DNA from: a virus
IMG/VR virus record: IMGVR_UViG_3300008262_000107
Span: 1 to 42,692 of that record
Length of the DNA stretch: 42,692 nucleotides
Direction: 5' to 3' (one strand)
Part shown: positions 1-7,253 of the stretch, in pieces
Position numbering within the stretch: position 1 is the first letter of the stretch
How the letters are laid out: the number at the start of each line of letters is the position of its first letter
The notes under the pieces: model-generated
Databases searched by the model: none
What the model was told of the DNA's origin: nothing
What the model saw: the letters and a program-made list of their open reading frames with translations, nothing else
Translations under genes and position numbers: made by a program

Positions 1-41
1 ATATTTTATATAGAAAATTATAGGTTTAATTTTCATATTAT

Positions 42-50
42 ATATTTATT
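42..50 (+). promoter_or_regulatory. ATATTTATT late-promoter-like element, first copy
   Basis: ATATTTATT runs directly into TATAATTAATTC. The same ATATTTAT(A/T) core recurs before most transcription units in this window. Here it lies far (about 150 bases) from the scaffold start codon, and a small hairpin follows it, so it may drive a long leader or belong to the upstream unit. Promoter function is inferred from recurrence and position only. Confidence 0.35.
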
Positions 51-57
51 TATAATT

Positions 58-83
58 AATTCACCTATAATGTGAATTTTTAT
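58..83 (+). terminator. weak hairpin with T-run, possible terminator
   Basis: AATTCAC, a 7-base loop, then GTGAATT leads into TTTTTA. The stem is 7 bp and AT-rich, weaker than the other terminators here. It could end the operon to the left of the window or be a leader structure for the scaffold gene. The remaining leader to base 203 holds no ORF that I can support. Confidence 0.3.
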
Positions 84-203
84 TAAAAAGTTGGTTAATG
101 AATACCCTTTATTAAGTGGTGACCGAACAACCGACCTACTAACAACCCACATTGGAATTCTCCTAATAATTTCACGGATTAAAAAACAAAAGGAAGGTCA
201 AAA

Positions 204-1301
204 ATGGCAAATTCAAAATTATTGAAAGAAGCTATTGCTGATGCTAAAGCCGTTAGAGAAACTGCTATTGCAAACGCCAAAATCGCCTTAGAAGAAGCAT
301 TTGCTCCAAAATTACAAGCTGTATTATCCAAGAGACTCCAACAAGAAATGGAAGACGAGGAAGAAGCAGATGTAAACGAAGAGTATTCAGATGGAAGTGA
401 AGCTCCAACTACAAACGCATCTAATATCGGTGGTGGTGAAAACAAAAAACCAGCAGATTCAGCTAATAGCTCATCAGGTTTAGCAAAAACAAACCCTGAT
501 ACTGATGTTGAAACCTCAAGTGTAGGCGAAGAAGACGATAATGTCGATGTCGTTTCAGAAGGTGAAGACGAAGAAGTACCAGGTGAAGAACCATCTTACA
601 TCGAAGAAGAGGAAGAACTCGAAGAAGAGGAAGAACTCGAAGATGAGATGGATTTAGAAGCAATCATCAGAGAACTTGAAGGTGAACTTGAAGAAGAAGA
701 TGGTGAAGACGAAATGCACGAAGAAGATTCTGAAGAAGAAGCTCCAGTAGCTGAAGAAGAGGAAGACGTGTATGAAGAAGAAGAGGAAGAAATTGGGTCT
801 GAAGACGAAATGAATTCAGAAGAATTAGATCTTGATGAAATCCTCAGAGAAATGGGATACGGAGATGATGAAGAAGTTTCTGAAGAAGAAGGTGAAGAAG
901 AAGAAAAATTCGAAGCCTACAAGGAAGAAAAAGAAGCTGAATTAGAAGAAGCTTATAGCGTAATCAAATCATTGAAGAAGACTATTAACGAAGTAAACTT
1001 GTTGAATGCAAAATTACTTTTCACTAACAAATTATTCCGTGCTTATGATTTAACAAACGAACAAAAACACAAAGTTGTTGAAACATTAGACAGAACTGGT
1101 AATGTTAGAGAAGTAAAATTAGTATTCTCTACTTTAGCTGAATCACTTAAAATGAGTGGTACATCTAAAAAAGTAAAACAAACCAAATTAACCGAATCAT
1201 TTGCATCTAAACCAACTGCTTCTACTGCACCTAAAAAACAAATTATTGCAGAAAGTAATGGATTAGCTGAAAGATTCAAACAATTAGCAAATATTAAATA
1301 A
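204..1301 (+). CDS. Prohead core scaffold protein, gp22-like, very acidic
   Basis: The 365-residue protein sits directly before the major capsid gene, where T4-like phages encode the internal prohead scaffold (gp22). The N-terminus (about 1-45) is Ala/Lys-rich helix. Residues about 48-240 are dominated by Glu and Asp with two similar helices (MDLEAIIRELEGE and LDLDEILREMGYG). Residues about 240-320 form a Lys/Glu coiled coil with EVNLLNAKLLFTNKLFR, a pattern I associate with T4-like core proteins. The tail (about 320-365) is basic and Ser/Thr/Lys-rich. AAGGAAGG at 190-197 is a strong Shine-Dalgarno site 6 bases before the ATG, supporting this start. Scaffolds of this type act inside the prohead and are cleaved by the phage prohead protease, which is not in the window. 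T4 gp22 is shorter (269 residues), the excess here being the acidic stretch. The assignment rests on position and composition. Confidence 0.72.
   Translation: MANSKLLKEAIADAKAVRETAIANAKIALEEAFAPKLQAVLSKRLQQEMEDEEEADVNEEYSDGSEAPTTNASNIGGGENKKPADSANSSSGLAKTNPDTDVETSSVGEEDDNVDVVSEGEDEEVPGEEPSYIEEEEELEEEEELEDEMDLEAIIRELEGELEEEDGEDEMHEEDSEEEAPVAEEEEDVYEEEEEEIGSEDEMNSEELDLDEILREMGYGDDEEVSEEEGEEEEKFEAYKEEKEAELEEAYSVIKSLKKTINEVNLLNAKLLFTNKLFRAYDLTNEQKHKVVETLDRTGNVREVKLVFSTLAESLKMSGTSKKVKQTKLTESFASKPTASTAPKKQIIAESNGLAERFKQLANIK
603..638 (+). repeat. 18-bp tandem repeat, two copies, in the scaffold acidic region
   Basis: GAAGAAGAGGAAGAACTC is repeated exactly twice in frame and encodes two copies of EEEEEL. 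This kind of repeat can expand or contract by slippage and may explain length variation of the acidic region between relatives. Confidence 0.9.
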
Positions 1302-1325
1302 CAAAACATTAGGAGAAAAAATAAA

Positions 1326-2942
1326 ATGGCAAATTTTGATTTATCTAAACTAATGGAAGGCAAAAACCCACAGCAGGTAATGTTGGCTGAAACACGTCAA
1401 TTACAAAACAAATGGGCTAAAACTGGTCTTCTTGAAGGTTTAAAAAGCAGAGAGCAATCTCAAATCGCAGTATTGTTGGAAAACCAAGCAAAACAATTGC
1501 TTGACGAAGCAACTGCTACCGGAACCTCCGCAGGTTCTGAAGAATGGAGTGGTGTAGCCCTTCCATTGGTAAGAAGAATCTTTGGTGAAATTGCAGCGAA
1601 AGAATTCGTTTCAGTTCAACCAATGAACCTTCCTTCTGGTCTAATTTTCTATCTAGACTTTAAATATGGTACTGCCGTAAACGGTAACCCTTCATTCAAT
1701 GGTAAGTCATTGTTCGGTGGTAACGGTATCTCTACATTCAATAGTGATTTCGGTAGAACTAAAGCTGCTGTAAACGGTCTTTATGGTGATGGTAGATTCG
1801 CTTATACTATCAACGAATCCGCTGCAACTATCGCTTCTGGTTCTTACACTGTTGCAACTGCATCTTGGTTAGAAGTTGGATTTGATGCTTCTTTGTCATC
1901 TTCAGTAGCTAACTCTACTTTGGCTAAAATTACTATCCCTCAAGGTGGTTCTTTTACTTCTGCTGATTTAGAAGGTGTTAAAGCATTCTACATCTCTTCA
2001 TCTGCATTCTCTGCAGCTGATACATTCTATCCAGCTCACTCGGATATCTCTGGAACTTCTGCAGTATTCTTTGCAAAAGTAACTTCTTTGACTAACGCTA
2101 CTTCTTCAATTGCTATCACTTATGCTAAGCAGCCAACTGCTAACACAAGAGGTGATTTCGAAGATGCTAATCCAACTGAACCAGCTACCGATTTAGGTAT
2201 TCCTGAAGTTGATTTGGAACTTCGTTCTGAAGCCATCGTTGCTAAGACTCGTAAGTTGAAGGCAGTATGGACTCCTGAATTGGCTCAAGATTTGAACGCT
2301 TACCACTCAATCGATGCTGAAGCTGAATTGACTTCAATGTTGTCTGAATACATCTCTTTGGAAATCGACCTTGAAATCCTTGATATGTTGAAGGCTAACG
2401 CATTGACTACTGAATACTGGTCAGCAACTTTGGGTGAAGAGTGGAATGGTTCTACTTGGGTAGCTGGAACTAACGCTGCAGCTTACACTAAGAACACTTG
2501 GTTCCAAACTTTGGGTGCTAAGTTGAACAAAGTATCTAACAAGATTCACCAATTAACTCTTAGAGGTGGTGCAAACTTCGTAGTTGTATCTCCAGACGTT
2601 GCTACTATCTTGGAATCAATCCCAGGATTCGTTGTAAATGCTGATAAAGATGCTTTACAATTTGCAGCTGGTGTTTCTCAAGTAGGTGCTATGGCAAACA
2701 GATACACTGTTTACAAGAACCCATACATGACATCTAACGAAATCTTGTTAGGTTTCAAAGGTTCTAACTTCCTTGAGACTGGTGCTGTATATGCTCCTTA
2801 TGTTCCATTGATTATGACACCTTTAGTGTACGATCCAACTAACTTTACTCCACGTAGAGGTGTGATGACTCGTTACGCTAAGAAGATGGTTCGTCCTGAA
2901 TTCTATGGCAAGATTTATGTTAAAGATTTAGCTTTAGTATAA
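1326..2942 (+). CDS. Major capsid protein, gp23-like
   Basis: The 538-residue protein is close in length to T4 gp23 (521 residues), the hexamer subunit of the head shell. The conserved stretch VALPLVRRIFGEIAAKEFVS followed by VQPM (about residues 77-100) is the gp23 signature around the start of the mature protein. The first ~65 residues are helical and probably the propeptide removed by the prohead protease; candidate cleavage sites lie near LLE (50-52) or LLDE (58-61), which is inference. Later segments such as TRKLKAVWTPELAQDLNAYH and the C-terminal TRYAKKMVRPEFYGKIYVKD also fit the family. AGGAG at about 1311-1315 is a strong Shine-Dalgarno site. Codon choice (many AAC, TTC, CGT) differs from the AAT/TTT-rich fibre genes, as expected for the most abundant virion protein. 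A strong terminator follows, so scaffold and capsid form one short unit. Confidence 0.93.
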   Translation: MANFDLSKLMEGKNPQQVMLAETRQLQNKWAKTGLLEGLKSREQSQIAVLLENQAKQLLDEATATGTSAGSEEWSGVALPLVRRIFGEIAAKEFVSVQPMNLPSGLIFYLDFKYGTAVNGNPSFNGKSLFGGNGISTFNSDFGRTKAAVNGLYGDGRFAYTINESAATIASGSYTVATASWLEVGFDASLSSSVANSTLAKITIPQGGSFTSADLEGVKAFYISSSAFSAADTFYPAHSDISGTSAVFFAKVTSLTNATSSIAITYAKQPTANTRGDFEDANPTEPATDLGIPEVDLELRSEAIVAKTRKLKAVWTPELAQDLNAYHSIDAEAELTSMLSEYISLEIDLEILDMLKANALTTEYWSATLGEEWNGSTWVAGTNAAAYTKNTWFQTLGAKLNKVSNKIHQLTLRGGANFVVVSPDVATILESIPGFVVNADKDALQFAAGVSQVGAMANRYTVYKNPYMTSNEILLGFKGSNFLETGAVYAPYVPLIMTPLVYDPTNFTPRRGVMTRYAKKMVRPEFYGKIYVKDLALV

Positions 2943-2974
2943 TCTAATTAGAGTAAAGAGTATGAGTAAAAATT

Positions 2975-3001
2975 GGGAGAACGAAAGTTCTCCCTTTTTT
3001 A
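2975..3001 (+). terminator. Rho-independent terminator after the capsid gene
   Basis: GGGAGAAC, a GAAA tetraloop, then GTTCTCCC forms a perfect 8-bp stem followed by at least seven T. It lies 33 bases after the capsid stop codon and would isolate the scaffold-capsid unit. Confidence 0.93.
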
Positions 3002-3011
3002 TTTCTATTTG

Positions 3012-3020
3012 ATATTTATA
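3012..3020 (+). promoter_or_regulatory. ATATTTATA late-promoter-like element
   Basis: The element falls between the capsid terminator and the ATG at 3042, 21 bases before the start codon. A transcript of the next gene must begin in this short gap if the terminator works. Promoter role inferred. Confidence 0.5.
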
Positions 3021-3041
3021 CATAAATAATAATTAAAAACT

Positions 3042-3497
3042 ATGATAATAGATGGACTTTCGTGGCATCAGTTTTCCAACTTACCACATATCGCTTCATT
3101 ACCTCTCAATAGACAATTAATCGAGTATGAAATTTATAATCAAAATTTGATACACGAGGTAATGATGATTCAGCAACAACAACAATTGTTGTATCCAAAT
3201 GTACCAAGTGCTGCAGGTGCAGGTGGACGTTTAGTAGAACAAATCGTTGAAAATCACATTGAATTTGTGGTGGATACTACTGATTACGATAATTTTCAAA
3301 TAGATATAACTACTAATTCAGAAATAACTATTACAATCAATTGGGGAGATGAGCAGACCGAAGAAGTGACACTTAACGGTAATGATACATACTATCACAC
3401 ATATAGTCCATCTGGCACAGGAATAGAATATACGGCAAGAGTTGAATTTAGTGATCCAACCAAAGTTATTGAACTTGATTTCCAAGGTAACGATTAA
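3042..3497 (+). CDS. PKD-like domain protein, possible head decoration protein
   Basis: The 151-residue protein has a Gln-rich N-terminal helix (about 1-55, including QQQQQLLYPNV) and a beta-sandwich region (about 68-150) with INWGDEQTEEVTLNG and YYHTY, resembling the WGDG...H-Y pattern of PKD domains. It ends in KVIELDFQGND, which reads like the first strand of a leucine-rich repeat. The LRR gene begins only 13 bases later in another frame, so the two may be halves of an ancestral PKD-LRR protein or a coupled pair. The N-terminal MIIDGLSWHQFSNLPHIASL could be the virion-binding part. No signal peptide is evident. Position right after the capsid gene suggests an outer-head or accessory structural role. 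No clear Shine-Dalgarno site precedes the ATG. Function is not established. Confidence 0.6.
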   Translation: MIIDGLSWHQFSNLPHIASLPLNRQLIEYEIYNQNLIHEVMMIQQQQQLLYPNVPSAAGAGGRLVEQIVENHIEFVVDTTDYDNFQIDITTNSEITITINWGDEQTEEVTLNGNDTYYHTYSPSGTGIEYTARVEFSDPTKVIELDFQGND

Positions 3498-3510
3498 AAA
3501 TTAAAATAAT

Positions 3511-4374
3511 ATGGGAGCACAAATAACAGCCATAACAGGCTTACAAAACCTGACAAACTTACAAGATTTTCGTGCAGATTGGAACGCATTGGAAACAATT
3601 GATTTATCAGGATTAACTAACTTAACTTATTTAGATGTTAGTGATTGTGATGAATTGGGCAGTACTGGTGTAAAATCAATGAACGTAACAGGTTGTACTG
3701 CATTGGAATCACTCTACATTGATGATAATGATTTTTCAGCAGGATTTCCTGACCTATCATCTTGTACATCATTACAATATTTTGATGCTGACCAATGTGG
3801 GATATCAGGTTCACTTAATTTATCTAACCTTCCTGCATTAAAAGGATTTGATTTATATGGCAATGGGGAATTGACAGAAGTAATTATATCATCAACACAA
3901 CCATTGGGTGATGGAAACAATTTAAACTTTGCGGCATGTTCACTTACTCAAACTGCATTGGATAATATTCTACAACAATTAGCAAGTAGTTCGGTTTCTA
4001 ATGGGTATATAGATTTTTCACAAGATGGGGGAGGAAATAATGCCCTTCCAAGTTTAGAAAGAGGAATTCCTGCATTGGCAACTATGGTTGATAATAAAGG
4101 ATGGTCTCTTCAGGCAGAGTCATATTCCGAAACAAAAACTACAACAGATATTTATGGAACATCAGGTGAAGCATGTACTGCATTGACAAATAACCAAACT
4201 ATTGGTTTATATGTATATACTGGAACAAATGTTGAAGTTGGAAATCGTATATTTACCGATAGTAGATTACATTACCCTGTAACAGATGGATTTATTGGAA
4301 ATGTTAATGATGGATTATACTATCAAGTATCCGGTAGTAACGGATTAATTGTAGCATCTGGTTCTTGTGTATAA
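3511..4374 (+). CDS. Leucine-rich-repeat protein, probable virion surface protein
   Basis: Residues about 5-130 carry successive leucine-rich repeats (ITGLQNLTNLQDFRADWNAL, IDLSGLTNLTYLDVSDCDEL and others), a curved binding scaffold used for protein or glycan recognition. A second region (about 195-287) begins YSETKTTTDIYGTSGEACTA and ends in GLIVASGSCV, likely a small beta domain. The ATG has no Shine-Dalgarno site and lies 13 bases after the stop of the PKD-like gene, so translation probably depends on ribosomes finishing that gene. Reading back in its own frame meets a TAA at 3502-3504, so the ORF cannot extend upstream. A terminator follows at once. Surface decoration is inferred from the domain type and position; a moron-type accessory protein is also possible. 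Confidence 0.62.
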   Translation: MGAQITAITGLQNLTNLQDFRADWNALETIDLSGLTNLTYLDVSDCDELGSTGVKSMNVTGCTALESLYIDDNDFSAGFPDLSSCTSLQYFDADQCGISGSLNLSNLPALKGFDLYGNGELTEVIISSTQPLGDGNNLNFAACSLTQTALDNILQQLASSSVSNGYIDFSQDGGGNNALPSLERGIPALATMVDNKGWSLQAESYSETKTTTDIYGTSGEACTALTNNQTIGLYVYTGTNVEVGNRIFTDSRLHYPVTDGFIGNVNDGLYYQVSGSNGLIVASGSCV

Positions 4375-4382
4375 ATAAAATA

Positions 4383-4411
4383 AAAACCTCTACAATAGTA
4401 GGGGTTTTTTT
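4383..4411 (+). terminator. Rho-independent terminator after the LRR gene
   Basis: AAAACCTCTAC, loop AATA, then GTAGGGGTTTT pairs over 11 bp with a single U-G wobble, followed by a T-run. Confidence 0.9.
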
Positions 4412-4479
4412 ATGTCCCTAACTTATTGATAATCAGTTAGAAAATTTTTTAATATTTTTTACATATCATTTGGAATTAC

Positions 4480-4539
4480 GAAAACTTTTTTGTAAATTAG
4501 TATTGTAATAAGAATTCAACCCTAAACCCCTTAAATGTT
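4480..4539 (+). promoter_or_regulatory. Leader copy A (promoter/5' UTR) of the small-gene cluster
   Basis: GAAAACTTTTTTGTAAATTA is followed by TAATAAG and an untranslated stretch ending CCCTAAACCCCTTAAATGTT just before the ATG. The same architecture occurs before the next gene (4778-4828), which suggests a shared promoter plus leader module. The C-rich CCCTAAACCCC has no Shine-Dalgarno character. The bases from 4412 to 4479 are AT-rich with nothing further recognised. Confidence 0.4.
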
Positions 4540-4755
4540 ATGTATAATTACCGAACCCTCACCAAATCTCAACTTATTGAATTGGTAAATGGAATTGAAT
4601 CTACCCTTTCTTCAACAATTACCTCAGCCGAATCAGAGGCTAAGAACTATTCTACCGAAATTCCTTCTCAACTTGCTTTTGAAGTTGGATATTTCAAAGG
4701 TTCGGTTAAAACCGTACTTTCTTTGATTGAAGATTACAAAAATTGTTCGAAATAA
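4540..4755 (+). CDS. Small hypothetical protein (71 residues)
   Basis: This is a short soluble helical protein with a Ser/Thr-rich centre (STLSSTITSAESEAKNYSTE) and a hydrophobic C-terminal helix (VGYFKGSVKTVLSLIEDY). No family is recognised. It opens a run of five small genes between the head and neck modules, the usual site for accessory genes. The leader is a near copy of that of the following gene. No Shine-Dalgarno site is visible. The coding call rests on clean spacing, a dedicated leader and plausible composition. Confidence 0.6.
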   Translation: MYNYRTLTKSQLIELVNGIESTLSSTITSAESEAKNYSTEIPSQLAFEVGYFKGSVKTVLSLIEDYKNCSK

Positions 4756-4777
4756 TTGATAAAACAGTAGGATATAT

Positions 4778-4828
4778 GAAATCTTTTTCGTATATTTACT
4801 TTATATTAAACCTTAAACCCTTAACATT
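4778..4828 (+). promoter_or_regulatory. Leader copy B (promoter/5' UTR), paralogous to 4480-4539
   Basis: GAAATCTTTTTCGTATATTT aligns with the start of leader A, and AAACCTTAAACCCTTAACAT matches its end, both finishing a few bases before an ATG. The central part (TACTTTATATT) is AT-rich and could hold a -10-like element. Confidence 0.4.
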
Positions 4829-5059
4829 ATGAATTTTTCTCCCGAAACTCTCTCAAAAATCGAATCCGAATTCGGTTCATTCAACATCGACCAAGTGGTG
4901 GGTGGTTCTAATGCTAATTTTTTACGATTTGGTTATTGGAAACGAGTTAATCATTCCAAACTTCAAGAAATCGTTGGTAATCAAGTAGTAATCGTAGAAG
5001 ATGACTTAGACGATGATGATTGTGGTACTTTATACTCTTATAAATTTTATACTAAATAA
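4829..5059 (+). CDS. Small hypothetical protein (76 residues), acidic patch
   Basis: The protein starts MNFSPETLSKIESEFGSFNI, has an aromatic centre (FLRFGYWKRVNH) and an acidic patch (VEDDLDDDDCG) near the end. No family is recognised. It is probably cytoplasmic and soluble. It is preceded by leader copy B and followed after 4 bases by the next gene, so it likely shares a transcript with the two downstream genes. Confidence 0.6.
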   Translation: MNFSPETLSKIESEFGSFNIDQVVGGSNANFLRFGYWKRVNHSKLQEIVGNQVVIVEDDLDDDDCGTLYSYKFYTK

Positions 5060-5063
5060 AAAT

Positions 5064-5315
5064 ATGGAAATTGTTAATCAATATCAATCAGCAGCAAAAG
5101 AGTTTGCTTTAGAATATGAGGTAACTAATCCTCATATCATTAATATCATCGCATCAGTAATGATGACTAGAGATGGTCAAGGCCTTCAAGGAGGTAGTTT
5201 CGTACAATCAGTAGTAGATAATGACTTGTGGGGTGCCATTTCACGAGCAGATAATCAATGTATGAATAATCTCCAAGTAATTGTGGCAGCAAATCAGTAT
5301 TCTTATCTTAATTAA
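5064..5315 (+). CDS. Small hypothetical protein (83 residues)
   Basis: I chose the ATG at 5064 rather than an in-frame ATG at 5013, because 5013 would overlap the preceding gene by 47 bases while 5064 lies 4 bases after its stop. The product begins MEIVNQYQSAAKEFALEYEV and is mixed alpha/beta with no membrane segment. The middle (MMTRDGQGLQGGSFVQSVVD) is Gly/Gln-rich. Function unknown; part of the small accessory cluster. Confidence 0.6.
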   Translation: MEIVNQYQSAAKEFALEYEVTNPHIINIIASVMMTRDGQGLQGGSFVQSVVDNDLWGAISRADNQCMNNLQVIVAANQYSYLN

Positions 5316-5321
5316 TCAAAA

Positions 5322-5585
5322 ATGACAAACGAAGTTGCAGAATCTAATCTCAATAAATGGTTTTGGTTATTTAAATACAAGATGGTAGATGAATATCCCG
5401 AGTATCATAGAACTTTTGATTATATAGTAAGTAATTCAGATGATAATGGTGTTTTATACGAAGTAATGGAGTTTGCACATAGACACTTGGAAGTAGATTC
5501 CGAATTAAAAGGTGGATTTGATAATTTAAATATCACCGATTATCTCCATGCAATCGATTATGGGTTTATGGAATGGGTTGAATAA
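5322..5585 (+). CDS. Small hypothetical acidic protein (87 residues)
   Basis: The product is rich in Asp, Glu, Tyr and Trp (NLNKWFWLFKYKMVDEYPEY, DYLHAIDYGFMEWVE) and helical in character. It starts 6 bases after the previous stop and has no Shine-Dalgarno site, which suggests read-on expression from the same transcript. No family is recognised. Confidence 0.58.
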   Translation: MTNEVAESNLNKWFWLFKYKMVDEYPEYHRTFDYIVSNSDDNGVLYEVMEFAHRHLEVDSELKGGFDNLNITDYLHAIDYGFMEWVE

Positions 5586-5606
5586 TTCGTAAAACATTTT
5601 TGGTAT

Positions 5607-5615
5607 ATATTTATT
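5607..5615 (+). promoter_or_regulatory. ATATTTATT late-promoter-like element
   Basis: The preceding bases (AAAACATTTTTGGTAT) resemble the start of leaders A and B. The element is 24 bases before the ATG at 5640. Promoter role inferred. Confidence 0.45.
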
Positions 5616-5639
5616 AGTAAATTAATAGGAATATACCAA

Positions 5640-5993
5640 ATGGAAGATTTAATATCAGTATTATTACATTCAGTTAATCAAGTTCACATTTTCCACTTAC
5701 AAACCAAATCTTTTGCAGAACATAATGCATTAGGTGGATATTACGAATCAATTGGTGGAATAGCCGATGGACTTGCAGAGTCATATCAAGGTAAATATGG
5801 TATTCTAAAATATAAAAATGTCTCAAAGATTGAACAATACGAATCCAAAGAACAAGTAATTGAATATTTTAATAAAATCCTAAAAATAATTGAAAAAACA
5901 AGACCAATAAAAGATGCGTTTATAGATAATACGGTTCAAGAAGTTGAATCTCTAATTTATTCAACCCTATATAAACTAAAATACTTAAACTAA
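5640..5993 (+). CDS. Possible Dps/ferritin-like small protein (117 residues)
   Basis: The product is an all-helical 117-residue protein with HIFHLQTKSFAEHNALGGYY then IADGLAESYQGKYG. Residues H28, D43 and E47 have the spacing of His63, Asp78 and Glu82 in the E. coli Dps ferroxidase site; H16 or H19 could serve as the first histidine. I recall similar short ferritin-like proteins of unknown function in T4-like phages but cannot verify a hit. It is shorter than Dps (about 167 residues) and Dps Asp67 is replaced (G32), so iron oxidation is unproven. AGGA upstream could act as a Shine-Dalgarno site, and a late-type element precedes it. It is followed by a strong terminator. Confidence 0.5.
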   Translation: MEDLISVLLHSVNQVHIFHLQTKSFAEHNALGGYYESIGGIADGLAESYQGKYGILKYKNVSKIEQYESKEQVIEYFNKILKIIEKTRPIKDAFIDNTVQEVESLIYSTLYKLKYLN

Positions 5994-6021
5994 TACCATT
6001 TTTTTATCTTGGTACTTTTAC

Positions 6022-6050
6022 AAAGGGAGTGATTTTCACTCCCTTTTTTT
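6022..6050 (+). terminator. Rho-independent terminator before the neck genes
   Basis: AAAGGGAGTG, loop ATTTT, then CACTCCCTTT is a perfect 10-bp stem followed by a T-run. It closes the accessory cluster. Confidence 0.93.
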
Positions 6051-6057
6051 GTTGTTT

Positions 6058-6066
6058 ATATTTATA
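6058..6066 (+). promoter_or_regulatory. ATATTTATA late-promoter-like element
   Basis: Placed directly after a strong terminator and 32 bases before the neck gene start, with TATAAT four bases downstream. This is one of the clearest cases because new transcription must begin here. Confidence 0.55.
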
Positions 6067-6098
6067 GGTGTATAATTGTATAAAAGAGGAAAGTAAAT

Positions 6099-7247
6099 AT
6101 GTCTCAAGCAAGAATTTGGACAGGCTCGGCCACATTCATCACTGGTTCATCAACTCCATTTGGTATTTATGATTCTGATTCTGAATTTAGAACTGAAGCA
6201 CCAAAAGTTGCATCTTGGTGTGCTAAAAGATTAGGCTATCCTATTATTGATATTGAATTAGAGGGTGAAAACTTTTTTGCTGTATTCGAAGAGGCTGTTT
6301 CTGAATATTCTGCTCAAGTAAATCAATTTAATATCCGAAATAATCTCGGAGCATTACAAGGTAGACCAACTGGTACAAATTATACTGGAAAACAAGTAAA
6401 TGGCTCAGAATTAAATAATGTAATTGAAATTTCCCAAGCGTATGGAAACCAAGCAGGTGTTGGTGGTAGAAGTGATATAAAATCAGGTTCTATCAGTATG
6501 TTCGAGGGGGTGCAAGATTATGATTTACAAGCTTTTGCTGATGAAGTTGAAGGTGGTGAAAGAATATCAGTAACTAGAGTATTTTATGAAGCAACTCCAG
6601 CAATTAATAGATTCTTTGATCCGTATTCAGTATCAGGTCAAGGTACACTAAACTTAATTGATGAATTTGGATTTGGTTCATTCTCACCTGCAGCACAATT
6701 CATTTTGATGCCTCTTTATGAAGATATGTTGAGAATTCAAGCGATTGAATTCAATGACCAATTCAGAAAATCTGCACATACATTTAATATTGTAAATAAT
6801 AAATTAAAAATATTCCCACTACCAACTTCAAATTACGAACTTTGGTTTGAGTATTATGTAGATACTGAATTTAGAGAAGGTGCAACCGTTGTTAGAAATA
6901 ATGTAATGTCTGATTACTCTAACATTGAGTATAATTTTGCAACTTACTCACAAATTAACGATGTCGGTAAACAATGGATTAGAAAATACACTCTTGCACT
7001 TGCAAAAGAAATGTTGGGTGCAATTAGAGAGAAATATAATACAGTTCCAATTCCTGGTTCCGAAGTTTCTTTAGATGGTGCAGCTTTAAGAGCAGAAGCA
7101 CAAACTGAAAAAGATAATTTGGTTACTCAATTAAGAGAAAACTTGGAAGAGGTAAGTAGAAAAACAAGAATGTCTAATGAGGCAGAAATAGTTGAACAGC
7201 AACAAAAAATTATAGGTAAAGTACCATTAGCTATTTATATAGGATAA
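6099..7247 (+). CDS. Neck / head-completion protein, gp13-like
   Basis: The 382-residue protein likely forms part of the collar joining the portal to the tail. The N-terminal region after a variable start (EFRTEAPKVASWCAKRLGYP) and a middle stretch with NNKLKIFPLPTSNYELWFEY fit connector proteins. The C-terminal helix GKQWIRKYTLALAKEMLGAI followed by REKYNTVPIPGSEVSLDG is the pattern I recognise from gp13-type proteins of T4-like phages. T4 gp13 is 309 residues, so this one is moderately longer. AGAGGAAAG before the ATG is a fair Shine-Dalgarno site. It heads an operon with gp14- and gp15-like genes in the T4 order 13-14-15. A role in sealing the filled head is known for the family. Confidence 0.72.
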   Translation: MSQARIWTGSATFITGSSTPFGIYDSDSEFRTEAPKVASWCAKRLGYPIIDIELEGENFFAVFEEAVSEYSAQVNQFNIRNNLGALQGRPTGTNYTGKQVNGSELNNVIEISQAYGNQAGVGGRSDIKSGSISMFEGVQDYDLQAFADEVEGGERISVTRVFYEATPAINRFFDPYSVSGQGTLNLIDEFGFGSFSPAAQFILMPLYEDMLRIQAIEFNDQFRKSAHTFNIVNNKLKIFPLPTSNYELWFEYYVDTEFREGATVVRNNVMSDYSNIEYNFATYSQINDVGKQWIRKYTLALAKEMLGAIREKYNTVPIPGSEVSLDGAALRAEAQTEKDNLVTQLRENLEEVSRKTRMSNEAEIVEQQQKIIGKVPLAIYIG

Positions 7248-7253
7248 TAAAAT

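Noticed and set aside
1-203. tRNA or riboswitch in the leader region
   Set aside because: No cloverleaf or known aptamer pattern could be built; the slightly GC-richer stretch at about 118-152 has only short possible pairings.
3490-3515. Possible programmed frameshift joining the PKD-like and LRR ORFs
   Set aside because: Stops occur in both relevant frames (TAA at 3495 and TAA at 3502), so no single slip can join them; reinitiation or gene splitting is more likely.
5013-5063. Upstream ATG that would lengthen the 83-residue small protein by 17 residues
   Set aside because: It would overlap the previous gene by 47 bases, while the ATG at 5064 has clean 4-base spacing.
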